Shown one piece after another: positions 1 through 11,865 of a stretch of 64,000 nt of DNA. Below the pieces are notes generated by a model, which saw only the letters and a list, made by a program, of their open reading frames with translations, searched no databases and had not been told where the DNA came from. This stretch comes from Chionoecetes opilio. Lineage: Eukaryota; Arthropoda; Malacostraca; Decapoda; Majidae. Position 1 is the stretch's first letter; every line of letters starts with the position of its first letter. The stretch lies in the NCBI GenBank assembly GCA_016584305.1, contig JACEEZ010023454.1, positions 177,374-241,373 of the forward strand. The letters run 5' to 3'. Both the position numbers and the translations under genes were made by a program.

Positions 1-1180
1 CAAAGTCCACAAATATGTGAGCAACTCATGAATATCATGCTACAGCCAACTATTCATGCCACAATAACATAACTTAGAACATCTTATCAAAATATGAAAA
101 TATCCTTTGATCACTTGAGTTATACATATTGTGAGCTATACTAGTATATATAGCATATACGTATATATATAGCAATTATGGTGAGGGAAATTTTTTGTTC
201 AGTGTTTTAACAGAAAGATGGTTATGTATGCATTACATGTATATCTAGGTAATTAGGATGTTTGCAGTAGCATTTACATCATTTTTACCGTATCTACCGC
301 CAAGACATCCGATACACAAATATCCACAGTGACAATACACATATATTTGTATACAGTTTATTGAATTCTTAGAGTTGCTAAATTCAGTAATTGTCACATG
401 TATCACTGCATTTGCATAGGGCAGTACACTTCTAACCAGCATTGTAACATTCACAACGCCTTCTGCAATCTTTTGTGCAACCACATTTGAGCAAGTCATG
501 ACAAGACTTTGATGCCTCCGGGAAGGTTGCCCACTTGGGTTCCTATTGCTTCTTGGCGTTTCTTGACCATCCCCAGTGGCATGGATCTGGAATCTCTGGT
601 GAAACTACACATCCTTGCCCCAAATATGTCCTGTTTTTTTTCTGTAAAAATAAGGAACTTATAGTGGGTTTTTTTTGTTTCCAATGGATTCTTTAACCTC
701 AAAAATTTATTTTTAGACACCAAGATTGTTATTCTACCTGTCTTAAAAACAGAGATATGAGACGTAAAAAAATATTGATGGCCTTTTGGAAGAAGTGCCA
801 AAAAACAGGTTTACATCAATTTATTCAAATGTCTCCATAGCTATATCTTTTTAAGATATCAAAAGGCACCATTGTGCCAAATTTGGTGCTTGTAGCAAAA
901 AGTGCACAATTACATCACTAATCCGCTGGGCTATACGGGACAGTCGTATTACAAGTCCGTTTTTGCCACACCTCCCGCCTGTGGAAGCGCTCTACGGTAA
1001 TCACAAGGCTCTACCTGTCAATTGTTAGCCTCCCCTGAACCTTATATCTATGTACTAGCGACCTTAAGTATAGCGAGGCAGGGCAGTCTGTTTTTACTTA
1101 TGAATTGATTATAATACAGCTAACAGTGCATCATCAGAGAGAGGCATCTTCTTGAGTACCAACTTGACATATCTTGATAT
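1..1180. other. Upstream intron or intergenic sequence, no gene recognised
   Basis: AT-rich sequence. Two short minus-strand open frames (499 to 245 and 801 to 496) show no domain that I recognise. Because the first visible receptor exon starts at about 1256 and lacks the N-terminal half of the protein, this stretch is probably the end of an upstream intron of the same gene. Confidence 0.5.
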
Positions 1181-1255
1181 ATTGTTAACCTTCACCATCT
1201 TGGCTCTCAATATTTACTGATGTCCTATGCAAATTATCAACACCCACGTGGCCAG

Positions 1256-1497
1256 GTATGAGGTGCGGGAGCCCGAGGACGGGGAGTGGGGCCTGCCAGC
1301 CTCCTGCGGCAACTGGACGGGTCTGATCGGCACGCTGCAGCACGGCCAGGCAGACTTCTCCGTGGACATCACAGTGACCCGGGAGAGAGCGGAGGTGGTG
1401 GACTTTTCCGGCATATACATCGATGAACCAGTGGCAATATTTTCCTTGAAACCGACGCCATTGCCTGAATATCTGTCGCTGGTCAGACCTCTCGAAG
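1256..1497 (+). CDS. Ionotropic receptor exon a: end of S1 ligand-binding lobe
   Basis: Encodes the second half of the S1 lobe. Visible motifs are GNWTGLIGTL (the iGluR G-N-W-x-G signature), ADFSVDIT, and VTRERAEVVDFS. The last aligns with the iGluR stretch whose arginine binds the ligand alpha-carboxylate, and that arginine is retained. The exon then reads PLPEYLSLVRPLE, which leads into TM1. The acceptor chosen is CCAG at 1252-1255, the only AG just upstream of the conserved part; an earlier acceptor is possible, since the frame is open back to about 1227. The donor is AAG/GTTAGG at 1498 and leaves one base of a split Gly codon that the next exon completes. GC content is clearly higher than in the flanking intron DNA, as in the other exons of this gene. 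Confidence 0.82.
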
Positions 1498-1641
<144 letters not shown>

Positions 1642-1644
1642 TCA

Positions 1645-2703
1645 CACATACAACCTAAGAATATCATGAATTATCTTACAAATAGTCTCATGGGAAAAAC
1701 GATCACAGAATAAGTCTTCTATACTATAAATCTGGTAGGCATCTCTGATGTGCAGCGATACTGGACAATCCTGCATCACGTGACCCTCTCTCTGTCTGCA
1801 CAACACCACACCCACACAGCCGCTCCTTCACTGGGATGCGGCCGCGGCCCCACCTGCTAAAATTATGTTGTTTTTATCTAATCAGGTCGGGAAGCGGCAG
1901 GTACCCATGACTCGGCGTAACACACCAGATTAGGTGTTGTCCTACTCACTCCCAGCAGCTGTTTTAAAGCCAAGTTATACAGCTTAATGACTAGTTTCAA
2001 GTCCGCACCCACCCATGACTCGCACCCATACAAAAGGGAGGAGATCAATGCCGCATCAAAGACCCGCCGCTTCACTACAAACGGGATGTCATTATTTTTT
2101 CTAAGGAACGACACAAACTTCAAAACATGGCAAATTATGTCTTATGTATGGTTCTTGACTGCCGATGAGATCGAGCCGTCGCCGGTGAAGGATTAACCCA
2201 GGTACAGGTAAGTGCAGTGATCTATCTAAGAGCAGTGATCTATGACTAGCCTGTTCACCCGCAGCGGTTCGACATCATCTCCTCCGTCGTGAATCACAAA
2301 ACATTTAGTTTTGTTTTGGTTGATCTTCATACCATACTAATTACAAAAAATTTGTACCAGAGCAACCTTTTGCAACATGCCTTGTCTGCTTGTAGATAGT
2401 AACACAGTATCGTCCATTAGTATCAAGACATGTAGCCATTGAAGAAACCCATCTGACTGACATCTTTCTTTAACAAGTTTGATGAGGTAATTTACAAATA
2501 AAACAAATAGTAAACAAGAGGTTGGTGATCCTTGCCTCACTCCGAGCGTGGCTGTCATGACTGCCTCACAAATCACACTCTCCGTTACCTGGTACATGGC
2601 CATTAAAGCTGCTAATATCACCGACCTGCAACCCTTTCAACACCTTGAACAATACACACCTTGGAACTTAGTTGTAAGCTTTTGAAAAATCAATGAAAGT
2701 CAG
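1645..2703 (-). pseudogene. LINE reverse transcriptase, C-terminal half (broken)
   Basis: Read on the minus strand from 2703: FIDFSKAYN (RT motif A), then GVRQGSPTSCLLFVLFVN (motif B), then LILMDDTVLLSTSR, the catalytic box with MDD in place of the usual YADD, then the thumb segment KRRVFDAALISSLLYGCES and, near 1750-1660, a short C-terminal domain. Frames change several times, for example near 2340, 2120 and 1870, so no protein can be made. It continues the fragment at 4281-5340 once the 1.6-kb insertion is removed. Confidence 0.8.
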
Positions 2704-3169
2704 TGTTAAGCCCCACGACGCACTCTGCGGGAATAGTGCGCGGGGGCTCAATGGGGGGGGGGGGGTATGCTCCTGTTTAGCGGCCCCCCAACCCGCTACG
2801 GTTCTATCCAATCGGCCGCTGACGTGGCAATGACAACTAACCCCGGCACCCCTACCTGAAGGTGCCGGGTTGGGGATATCTCCTTGGTACTGAAGGTAAA
2901 CGGGGCAGTGCCCGTGGCGCCGGAGATACGGGGGGCTTACCTCCCCAGGCTGGTAAACGCCCCGGCATTGCCGGGGAAGGCGACCCTCCCTGTCCCCCCT
3001 GAGGTCCCTAGCTTGCATAGTTACCCCGGGGGCATCCATTAATCGCCCGCCCCTGTCATGCACTGTCAATCAAATGAATACATCACCATCTGCTGCGTAG
3101 CCGTAGCGTGGTGGGCCTGTACGTGGCACTCAAGGGGTCCTCAAACTCTGCTGCGTGTGTCTCGCCATG

Positions 3170-3645
3170 CCCCGGGGTCCCAGGGGGAACCCAGGAGAAG
3201 CCTCCTGGAGGAGGTGTCTAGTAGGGCGTCGTAGCAGCGTAGAGTTTCACCTCCGCCCCTAGCCCGCCGCTAGTGTCTCGCCCCAATGCCCAGTGGTCCC
3301 CTGAGGGCCCTGAAGGGAAGCCACAGGGGCAGGTAGTGTGGTAGGACGTCGTGGCACCGTAGAGGTGCACGTACCTACCCCCTGGGGCAAAGCGGAGCGC
3401 TCCTTGGTTGACCCACGGCGGCCCCGGGAATCCCTGTGGCCCCAGGAGAAAAGCCACAGGGGCGGGTTGTGTTGCAGGGACGTCATGGCCTCGTAGAGTT
3501 GCACTTCCCGCCCCTGGGGCTATGCGGGGCGCTCCTGGGTTGCCCCGCCGTAGCCTCGTGGTCCCTGGGGCCCAGGAGAAAAGTCACAGGGGCAAGGCCA
3601 CAGGTGCAGGTGCTCTAGCGGGCGTAGGTTTAGGGCGTGTCATGG
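3170..3645. repeat. Three diverged ~120-130 bp tandem units inside the solo LTR
   Basis: Three imperfect units carry the shared core GTCGTAGCAGCGTAGAG-like sequence at about 3228, 3349 and 3482, each associated with a CAGGAGAAAAGCCACAGGGG-like segment. Spacing is about 121 and 133 bp. Strongly GC-rich. Confidence 0.65.
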
Positions 3646-3954
3646 GTGGAGCGGCAGAGTGGGTCTCAGCCACGTACTTGAGCGCGTGTACCTGTAAGGA
3701 ATACCACGTATCTCGCTCGCTGCACTTAGACAATCCTATTCTCGTAGTCACCTATCACAGCGCGTAGCGAAGCACGTCTGCCCACACACAAAGCCAGAAG
3801 GAATCTCTCCTCTGTCCTCTCTGTTCAGGGAGAGGCAAGGCGTGTATTGGGAGGTACAGGCCAAAGGGTATCAGTGCGACAGTCATTCATGTGGGGTGCG
3901 AGGTGACGGCGAGGAGTGAGGAGTGTTGGTTCAGCAATACTCTATCCCTTCTCC

Positions 3955-4215
3955 TCGCCTTCTCTCTCTCTCACCTTCTCTCACTCTCTCTCACCTTCTC
4001 TCACTCTCTCTCACTTTCTCACCTTCTCTCTCCTTCTCACTCTCTCTCTCTCCTTCTCACTTTCTCCCTCACCTTCTCACCGTGGACGCTCATCTACCTC
4101 GGTCAGCAATATCTCCCCTCTCTGGTAGATAAGGCTAGCTTGTGTCATCACAACATCGTCGCCTTCTCTCTCGTCCACTCCCGTTATTAGAGACTCTCTC
4201 TCTCTCCTCATTCTC
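3955..4215. repeat. CT-rich low-complexity tract
   Basis: Runs of CTCTCTCTCACCTT-like units at 3958-4082, and again CTCTCTCT at 4190-4206. Open frames through it encode only Ser/Leu/Pro-rich low-complexity peptides and are not genes. Confidence 0.85.
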
Positions 4216-4280
4216 TTCCCCTATTTATCCTTCTCTTCTTCCTATTCCTCATTCTCCACGTTCCCAGCCCTCACAGTCAG

Positions 4281-5340
4281 AAACAACCTGAACTTTTTCC
4301 GACGAGTCATATCCTCAGGCAGCCTCGCTTGCTATTATATATGTGCCCCGGCCTGTTCACGGTACAGCCTGAACCATTGATTCAGTCTGTCACACAAAAC
4401 CATGTCGTACAATTTGGCTAGCGAGTTTACGACACTGATTCCTCGGTAATTATTTGCGTCAGACCTATCCCCTCGTATGAAAATACATAGTGAGCAATTC
4501 GGCTATCCTCCATGACTCAGGATACACACCAGGCAGGAAAACATTATTGAAAAGACTGGTCACGTTCAGGATTCACTGGGCTGGTAATAATGGTAAAACA
4601 CCAGGAGGGAGCCCGTCAGGCCCACACGCTTTATCCACCTTCAGTCTCTTGATATGCTCGCACACCTGGTGAGGCACTATGGGCTCATCCAGCACTGAGA
4701 TATTGGTATTAGTGTTAACATCAGATCTAGATAGATTTACAACGTTTGGTGGGCTCAGAATCATCTCAAAGTGTCTCCTAAATTCTTCATCACTAGGACA
4801 TCGTTCACCTCTCCCTTGGAAGTTATCCGTCAGGGTGGCTCGGTTGGTAGAGGTGTGGGCTCGCGTGCAGCGCCCCTGCGTTCGATCCCGCCAGGTTCCC
4901 ACCAGGTTCATCCTGGCGTGGTGGCGCTTTGTATAGTCAATAACCTTGTCGTTGGTACTTGCAAAGTGTCTAGATAGGATCAAAGTATCTTATATCATAT
5001 CCCTTGGAAGCTACCATATTCACCTTTCCAGTTGACAGCCTTCCATACTCGTGTGTCATCTTTATCCTCGAGGAACCTTTCCCATCGCCCAAAATTTTCT
5101 TCAACATCGTCTCCTCTAACTCTAAGCTGACATTTCTGAACAGTTTCATACAAACTATCTGATACCGTTTTTTTCCAAGACATCAACCGGTAAATCACCT
5201 GAGTCACCACAGGTTACATTCATCTGAGAAATGCGTTCCATAAACATTTGTTTGTCAATTACATTATATCTAATTGCTTTCCTAACATGTCTAGTGCTGC
5301 TGGATCTGTTACACAACACAGCATAGCCTACAAGGGAAGG
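4281..5340 (-). pseudogene. LINE coding region ahead of the RT palm (broken, SINE inside)
   Basis: Minus strand from about 5340: a segment between endonuclease and RT, then WKGEYGSFQG, the SINE insertion, then RGERCPSDEEFRRHFE, then LKVDKACGPDGLPPGVL (the LINE motif ahead of the RT fingers), GVYPESWRIAEL, NNYRGISVV and a last piece MTRRKKFRLFLT at about 4290. Stops near 4573 and 4330 break the frame. The downstream half of the same element is at 1645-2703. Confidence 0.78.
4823..5000 (+). mobile_element. tRNA-derived SINE, 178 bp
   Basis: The head resembles a tRNA gene with a pol III A box (TGGCTCGGTTGG, about 4836) and B box (CGTTCGATCCC, about 4878), followed by an unrelated tail. It is flanked by a perfect 10-bp duplication CCCTTGGAAG at 4813-4822 and 5001-5010. 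Deleting it plus one duplication restores the minus-strand LINE reading frame (SFQG then RGERC), so it inserted after the LINE. Confidence 0.82.
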
Positions 5341-5345
5341 CGTCC

Positions 5346-6012
<667 letters not shown>

Positions 6013-6040
6013 ACACACACACACACACACACACACACAC
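6013..6040. repeat. (CA)n continuation after MITE 1
   Basis: Short CA repeat representing the other side of the CA array split by the MITE. Confidence 0.85.
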
Positions 6041-6130
6041 TCAGACACTGCTTTCGACGCTGCCTTTGTCTCCCTCCATACAGGAATAGCTACACTGCCG
6101 GACACGAGTCACAATCCCTCTATGTTGCAG

Positions 6131-6318
6131 GCGAGGTTTGGGTGAGCGTGGTGGCCGGCGTGATGGTGTGGAGCGCTGCCTTGTGGGTGCTGCTCAGGCT
6201 GCAACAAACACTTGATGCACGCAACACCAGCACAAGCTTTGCCTCGTCTGTCTTCTATGGGTGGGGCTTGTTATTGGAGGATCACCCCCACGAGCCTCCT
6301 ACAAGCCTCACGGGCCAG
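6131..6318 (+). CDS. Ionotropic receptor exon b: TM1 and pore loop
   Basis: Encodes TM1 (VWVSVVAGVMVWSAALWVLL) and the pore-loop region (SFASSVFYGWGLLLEDHP). The acceptor is a pyrimidine-rich tract ending GTTGCAG at 6130; it supplies two bases that complete the Gly codon begun in the previous exon. An alternative AG at 6083 would put the exons out of phase, so 6131 is preferred. The exon ends in CAG at 6318 and is followed by GCAAGA, a GC donor of the minor GC-AG class; no GT donor lies where the protein alignment requires the junction. The next exon, 21 kb away, begins exactly where the receptor sequence continues. Confidence 0.82.
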
Positions 6319-6324
6319 GCAAGA
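6319..6324 (+). promoter_or_regulatory. GC-class 5' splice site of the 21-kb intron
   Basis: Sequence CAG/GCAAGA. The AG/GCAAG context is the strong form in which GC donors normally occur. It pairs with the CTTGCAG acceptor at 27366. Confidence 0.65.
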
Positions 6325-6526
6325 TGATTCGATAACATTGTGAATGGGTTATTTTTAGTAAATCAAGACTCATCAGACGTGTTACACCTCTTACTTGTTT
6401 ACCTCTTCTCCCTGTCACAGTAGCATCGTACACTTAATACACGTTTGTTTTTTCTACCTTACCCATGTTTACCATCAGATCTTCTGTGGTGTGGCGTACA
6501 TCATTTCTGGTCTTTCACACACACAC

Positions 6527-7020
6527 CAGAGCTGGGCAGTATTTAAATACATTTGTATTTAAATACATTTGTGTATTTATAACTGTATTTATAAATACAT
6601 TGCTTTTCACGTATTTAAATACGGTATTTAAAGACTTCAATGAGTATTTAAATACATTGTATTTAAATACTAATAATATGAAAATGTAAATACTTTTATC
6701 AGTTAATTACTGAATAATCTCAATTAATAATCTCAATTACTCTAGTTAATTAATCAATTAATTAAATATACAATAGGAAAGTATCCTTTATCATTTATCA
6801 GGCATTTTATATTGTTAATCATGAATTGCTGAATACTTGTTAAAATTTGTGTGTATTTAAAATGTATTTACAAATGTATTTAAATACAATTGATGTATTT
6901 AGTATTTAGTATTTTGATGCATTCGTAAAATGTTTTTAGTATTTGGTATTTAGATACAGTTATCCCATGTATTTAGTATTTAGTATTTAAATACATTCAA
7001 TGTAATTAGTGCCCCGCTCT

Positions 7021-7021
<1 letters not shown>
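6527..7021. mobile_element. hAT-type MITE 2 (GTATTTAAATAC-rich interior)
   Basis: Starts CAGAGCTGGGC and ends GCCCCGCTCTG (one mismatch), flanked on both sides by ACACACAC. The 495-bp interior is dominated by GTATTTAAATAC and its variants. It is close in sequence to the element at 23169-23676, where a unique 8-bp duplication confirms the boundaries. Confidence 0.78.
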
Positions 7022-7102
<81 letters not shown>

Positions 7103-7139
7103 ACACACACACACACACAAACACACACACTCACACACA

Positions 7140-7170
<31 letters not shown>

Positions 7171-7173
7171 GCA
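7022..7173. repeat. (CA)n microsatellite
   Basis: About 150 bases of CA repeat with a few interruptions. It ends CGCA at 7170-7173, the target duplication of the LTR retrotransposon that follows. CA repeats resume after that element at 27163. Confidence 0.95.
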
Positions 7174-7341
7174 TGTCACTCAGTAATCACTTCTAACATA
7201 TATAACAACTTGCATTACTATTACTATTGAATTACAACTATTATCACACAAGTGTAACAAGTATTATAACTTCCATACAGGATATTTTCATGTACTTATA
7301 ATCAAAAGAACCAGTACATTTTTAGAAACTTCATAAACAAA

Positions 7342-7408
<67 letters not shown>

Positions 7409-7771
7409 TATATATAATTATATGTATATCTTCCTGGTTTATCGTGAGAACCAAGTACAGCTTGCACTTTGTTAGCTCGAGCAAGTAGGTCACAGGCCAA
7501 ATGTATATGTATCAGCCTTTTATAAATGTTGACGACACCTATAACACAAGAGAGGAGCGGTCAGAAGCCGGGGAAGGAAGGAGAACATCTCGGATCACGA
7601 CACTACCAGGACGCTTATCTCACGCGCTCCACCGAGACTCACTGGCTGGTTCACTACATATCTGGTTGTAATAATCTAAGTTCCTTATTGGACTCATAAA
7701 TAAATGTGTACAAACTGGAAGTACCATTTTAACTTAGCCCAAGAAAGTCTATACAATTACACAGACTTATA
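7174..7771 (+). repeat. 5' LTR of the gypsy-like element
   Basis: About 598 bp, starting TGTCACTCAG and ending ACTTATA. It matches the 3' LTR throughout except in the internal AT microsatellite. An AATAAA-type signal (TCATAAATAAATG, about 7697) lies near the end. The downstream sequence TGGTGGCGTAAGCGG (7774-7788) is the likely primer-binding region. Confidence 0.85.
7343..7405. repeat. (AT)n microsatellite in the 5' LTR
   Basis: Pure AT repeat. The matching place in the 3' LTR carries only a short AT stretch and is where the Helitron inserted. Confidence 0.95.
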
Positions 7772-7789
7772 AATGGTGGCGTAAGCGGT

Positions 7790-9034
7790 GTGAAAAAGAT
7801 ACCCTACGCATTTATACAAGCATATTTACAAACCTCTACAAGAGTTAACAAACTCCGAGCATTACACAGCTTTTCCACGTTCTACCAAGTTTATACGCCG
7901 ATCTACAACAAACAACTACTACTACATATGCTATACGATAAGCTATACGTTCTACAAAGCTCTCCAACGTACTCCAAAGTACATCTTACAACCAAAGTAC
8001 TGCAACGTTTTCCGGCGCTTATAACAAACACAACCAGCCAGTTAACAACCAATACCACAACCACAACCATCAACCAAGCACCCTACGTACTTTTACCGCA
8101 TCCAGCCTGCACAACCAAGCCATTATCATCGTATCAAGCCGTAACCTAACGCAACACAAGCCAGACAGCAACTACAAGTATCCCTACAAGTCCACGAGCA
8201 ACACTGTCTGACCGACATTCATTCTACAAGGGAGAGAGAGGCGCCCACGCTCCCAGCGGTTGCATTGTTAGCAAATACTTTGGCACAAGGTCGACTACGC
8301 TCTAACACCACAACCGCGCTGCCTGATAACAACGTCTCACCACTACAATTCAAGATACGAACGTTCTACAGGAACCTGTCCAGCCCTACACGTCTACAAC
8401 CCTGCATCTCGTCATGGCCCAGAGCAACACTGATAACCTGCCGCAACACAGGTCACCAGCTCCATGATGCAACACAGATCACAAGCTCCAAGACGCAACC
8501 CACTTAAACAGCCAAGCCGTATCTGAAGAAGAGTCTTTGGAAAACTAGGGAAAAATAGGGAGAAACTGGAGAAAGAAACGGGAGAAATGTTATGGAGCAA
8601 TCAGTGAGCAACAATAAGATTGCTCCAGTATCCCCTAAAAAGGTAGACAGCCAACAAAGAAAATGAGAAAATGGAAAGACCATCACTGACTCACGAAATC
8701 CTACTAAGCGTTATACACCCGTTTTCACGGGTTTACTTGAGCGTATATGCTTGAACAGTCTTGAAATTGGTTCTTGCCACTATGTATTTGCTAATTTAAG
8801 TTTCTGTACTTTGAATTAAGGCCTGCATTAACACTGAATGTCAAATAATATTTGTAGGTGGTGGTGGTTTCACGTTTGTTTTAAGCCAAAAATCGGCAAT
8901 AAAACTCCAACATGTTGGTCTTCACTCAAAATCGGCAATTTTAGCCGAGTTTGACCCGGCATTGTCTTGCCGGCTGAATATTGTCGGAAAAAGTGCTCGT
9001 GTGACCGCGGCTTTACACAATTACACCGTATCAG
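7790..9034 (+). pseudogene. Gag-region remnant of the gypsy-like element
   Basis: Open stretches at 7790-8149 and 8265-8507 follow the 5' LTR, where gag would begin, but I recognise no capsid motif in them. The composition is Thr/Asn-rich. The assignment rests on position only: downstream of the LTR and upstream of the zinc knuckle at about 9080. Confidence 0.35.
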
Positions 9035-9232
9035 GTGAAGCGACAATATCAAAGGCATAATAGCTACAAATACGCAAATAATAGGTCTTTTTGTTTCTTT
9101 TGCAAAGTCCCAGGACATATTCTGTCACATTGTAGATCAATAGACTACAATCAGTACGCATTTTACAAGAAACAGTACTGCATATGTAATGCCCATTATT
9201 CGGGAGAGATAGTAGGAGAATTATTATCATAA
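9035..9232 (+). pseudogene. Gag nucleocapsid zinc knuckle fragment
   Basis: Encodes a perfect CX2CX4HX4C knuckle, CFFCKVPGHILSHC, typical of retrotransposon nucleocapsid, preceded by basic residues. It lies between the 5' LTR and the protease in the expected gag position. The frame closes at 9232. Confidence 0.7.
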
Positions 9233-11050
9233 AATTCCCGAGCTATGTCTTGTCAGTAGTTAATTTTTCTCTTTGTTTCACGGGTGACTCATCGCCTCTT
9301 CCTAAACCACCATTTTGTTTATCTTCTTTCCTTTTTCCGCCATTTTCTTTCTTCCTTCTTTCCATTCCTCCCCCCCCCCGACATCCCGTATGCGAGGCAA
9401 GATCCGTGTGATAATTATTCTGCGATCAGTGATAACTAATGACTTCAGATCTTTTTATCTTTCCCCAGCTATCTGGTCAGACCAAGTCACACTCCCAGAT
9501 TCTTAATGTCTTTCAAAATAATCCCCATCGTTATCGGTTATGGTCATATATGGACGTGTTAGTAAAGATACACGCTAAAATGAAAACCTACCAAATTTCT
9601 ATGCTCCATATTTCATACCCTTCCACTCTTAAAAATGCGTTCGGACATTTGACGTGACAACGAATCACACCCTTCTCGGGTATTAGATTAAGCATATTAA
9701 ATTCTTCTATATCAAAGTAACAGGTTTATATTATAGGCAGCCTGGTCTTATGTACGCGAGTTTCATTATTTAAATAGTTATTTCGGGATTATAAGCTACT
9801 CATTTGAGGCCACGTCTAGATCTTTCAAACAATTCCCCTTTTATGCCGAAGGCCATGATCTCAGGAGGAACCAGTCGTCTCTCCGCTTCGTTGTAGGTAA
9901 GACATCTGCACCTCGCTCCTGTTTTCCCCCTTCCTTAGTATATTATATCTATATATTTCTATATATATATATAGGTACAGTTCAGTGTCACTAATGCATA
10001 GAAGGTCTGCCCCATCCTTATAAGTGTTATTAACGAGAGTCGTCTCTCCGCTTCGTTGTAGGCTCGCTCGTGTCTTCTTCAAAGCCACATGGTCTTATGG
10101 ATACACACACAAACTTATTACCCTCACATTTTCTCTACTATATATCTATCTTCCATGTGTAATTATAAATATTAAGTGGTATGTTACCTAAGTGTAGGAT
10201 AATTCACTGAATAGGATCCAGTGGGGAGAGTTATGCTCATAAGAGCTTTCTTTCATCACATAGGAAGAGTTTCCTGCATCAGGGTGTAAAGGTTTTTCTT
10301 ACATCCGAGTAGAGTTTTTCCGGTATTGTGTTAACCCTTATATGTTGGATATGATCTCAAGCAAGAGACATACTATGTCACTATGAATAAATAGGATGTT
10401 ATTTGCAAATATAGTGCTTGTGTTATTATAAAACCCAGGTGATTATTCTGTGTTAGGACAGTAATTCCTCACACTTCCAAAAGAGTCAGCCTCATTCGGT
10501 ATAATTCCACGTACCAATCACGACTACCAAGATCAATCTAATATTAATGTTAATCAAACGTGCCCAGGGAGTAATCCAGTGAGTTACTCGCCGGGGCTGG
10601 TGGCAGCGCTTTCCCTTAACCTAAACCCTTATCCTTTCCCCTTAAATACATCCCCCATTTCATTACTCTCCGCAGTGAGACGTGGTCACATTATAACCAC
10701 ATAGTGAAGTCATAAGACTAAGCTAAATCCTCCAGTCAAGTTGTAATCTTTTATCAAATCATACCCAAGTAATATCATTCAAGTAACGTTGACCAGTTCT
10801 AAAATCCCCATACAAGTTACCCCCAAATTCCGTCAACACACATATACCACAATTCCTAGACAGATAATCCTGACGAGTGCCGTAGTTTGCAACAAAGGCA
10901 ACAACACTTAATCTCTCCAACCGGGGAAGGTATAGGCGCCGTACAGGATGCCCCTACATAACACATGTCCCTCATACAAACTCACGCAATGAGAAATTAG
11001 GACAGGCTTCACCGGAAGTTAACATAGAAAAGCAATTTTTTCGTTTACCC
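9233..11050 (+). other. Retrotransposon interior without readable gene; one direct repeat
   Basis: No domain recognised. A 25-bp direct repeat, GTCGTCTCTCCGCTTCGTTG plus flanks, occurs at about 9872-9897 and 10038-10062. A (TA)n stretch lies at 9945-9973. This could be a decayed gag-pol junction plus small insertions. Confidence 0.5.
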
Positions 11051-11743
11051 ATGCCAGATAAGGTTAAACCTATTATTACAGCTCATATTACTAAGCAAGC
11101 ATTTACAGGGTACCTTCGAAGTGACATTGCGGAAGATGATGGTAATTTAGCCGAGGTACATATAGGTACATCTACTTTATACGAAGTCCTCACTGTTCCT
11201 GTCATACACAAGGACAAGCAATTAACTGCTTTCATGGACACTGGTGCAGAAGCAAATATCATGGACATAGATACGCTGAATGCGTTACGTAAACGAACGA
11301 AATCTGTCCTTTTCTTAGAACCTCCGTCAATCAGACTGACAGGTTTAGATTCCAAGAAATTCCCTGTCATTGGTAAAGTATGGCTTAACTTAAAGTTTGA
11401 GGAATTCGTGCCTGCAACACCTATCTGTTTCCATATGTCACAAGATTATCATTCCCTGCTGACCTCCTGATAGGTATATCAACGATGCGAGAAGAATGCA
11501 TTGAAGTTTGTCCACACATACACGGAATTAGATATTATGGAACATTTATACCCGTAATAAAAAATCCTTCACCAGTACTTACATTTAGTACTGCAACAGT
11601 GCAAGCTCCTGAAATTGACGTATATACAATAACTAGCGTGCCCGAGCGGCCATCAGAGGTGACAGCTCACAGTGAAATAGTTTCACTGAGTAACACTGAA
11701 TCTGATTCCTGTACTACCCCTCTGTCCTTCGCAAGATTCTGAG
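11051..11743 (+). pseudogene. Aspartic protease of the gypsy-like element (broken)
   Basis: The first part (11051-11470) contains FMDTGAEANIMD, the retropepsin active-site D-T/S-G motif, followed by a hydrophobic strand and a second conserved part (GLDSKKFPVIGKVWL). The frame closes at 11468-11470 and continues in another frame at 11485-11742 (RYYGTFIPVI...), so at least one frameshift has occurred. It precedes the RT in normal gypsy order. Confidence 0.75.
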
Positions 11744-11865
11744 ACGTATCGTGGCTGTCTAGTGGGAGACGTCTCGCTAAACGGTCGCGAATCTTGTTTG
11801 GTGTCTCTGAAACTTGCAGGTGTGAATGAAGAATGCGAGGCTATTTGTCTGAGTGAATCATTCGT

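Larger units (their letters stand above)
2704..4275. mobile_element. Probable solo LTR, about 1.57 kb, inside the LINE
   Basis: A GC-rich block that interrupts the LINE RT between motif A and the sequence just before it. It begins TGTTAAG and ends CTCACA, the TG...CA termini of a long terminal repeat, and is flanked by a 5-bp duplication GTCAG (2699-2703 and 4276-4280). Removing one GTCAG plus the block restores the LINE reading across the junction. No internal coding region is present, hence a solo LTR. An alternative is a non-autonomous DNA element with short ends. The family is unknown. Confidence 0.6.
1642..5345 (-). mobile_element. LINE (non-LTR retrotransposon), decayed, interrupted twice
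   Basis: A minus-strand non-LTR retrotransposon with its reverse-transcriptase end at low coordinates. Coding traces are collinear from about 5340 down to 1645, where the C-terminal segment (readable as CPVSLHIRDAYQIYSIEDLF with small gaps) stops beside an A/T tract. A probable solo LTR (2704-4280) splits the palm region and a SINE (4823-5010) splits the region ahead of the RT. Both insertions have target-site duplications, so the original element can be followed across them. Many frameshifts and stops make it inactive. Clade not assigned. Confidence 0.8.

Noticed and set aside
245..801. Two minus-strand frames near the window start
   Set aside because: No recognisable domain, no splice or start context that distinguishes them from chance; left as unassigned.
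4823..5000. Functional tRNA gene
   Set aside because: A and B boxes are present, but no full cloverleaf is formed, and the unit has a SINE tail and a target duplication.
6084..6130. Receptor exon b starting at the AG at 6083
   Set aside because: It would be out of phase with the preceding exon (one base out, one base in); the AG at 6130 is in phase and starts at the conserved TM1 lead-in.
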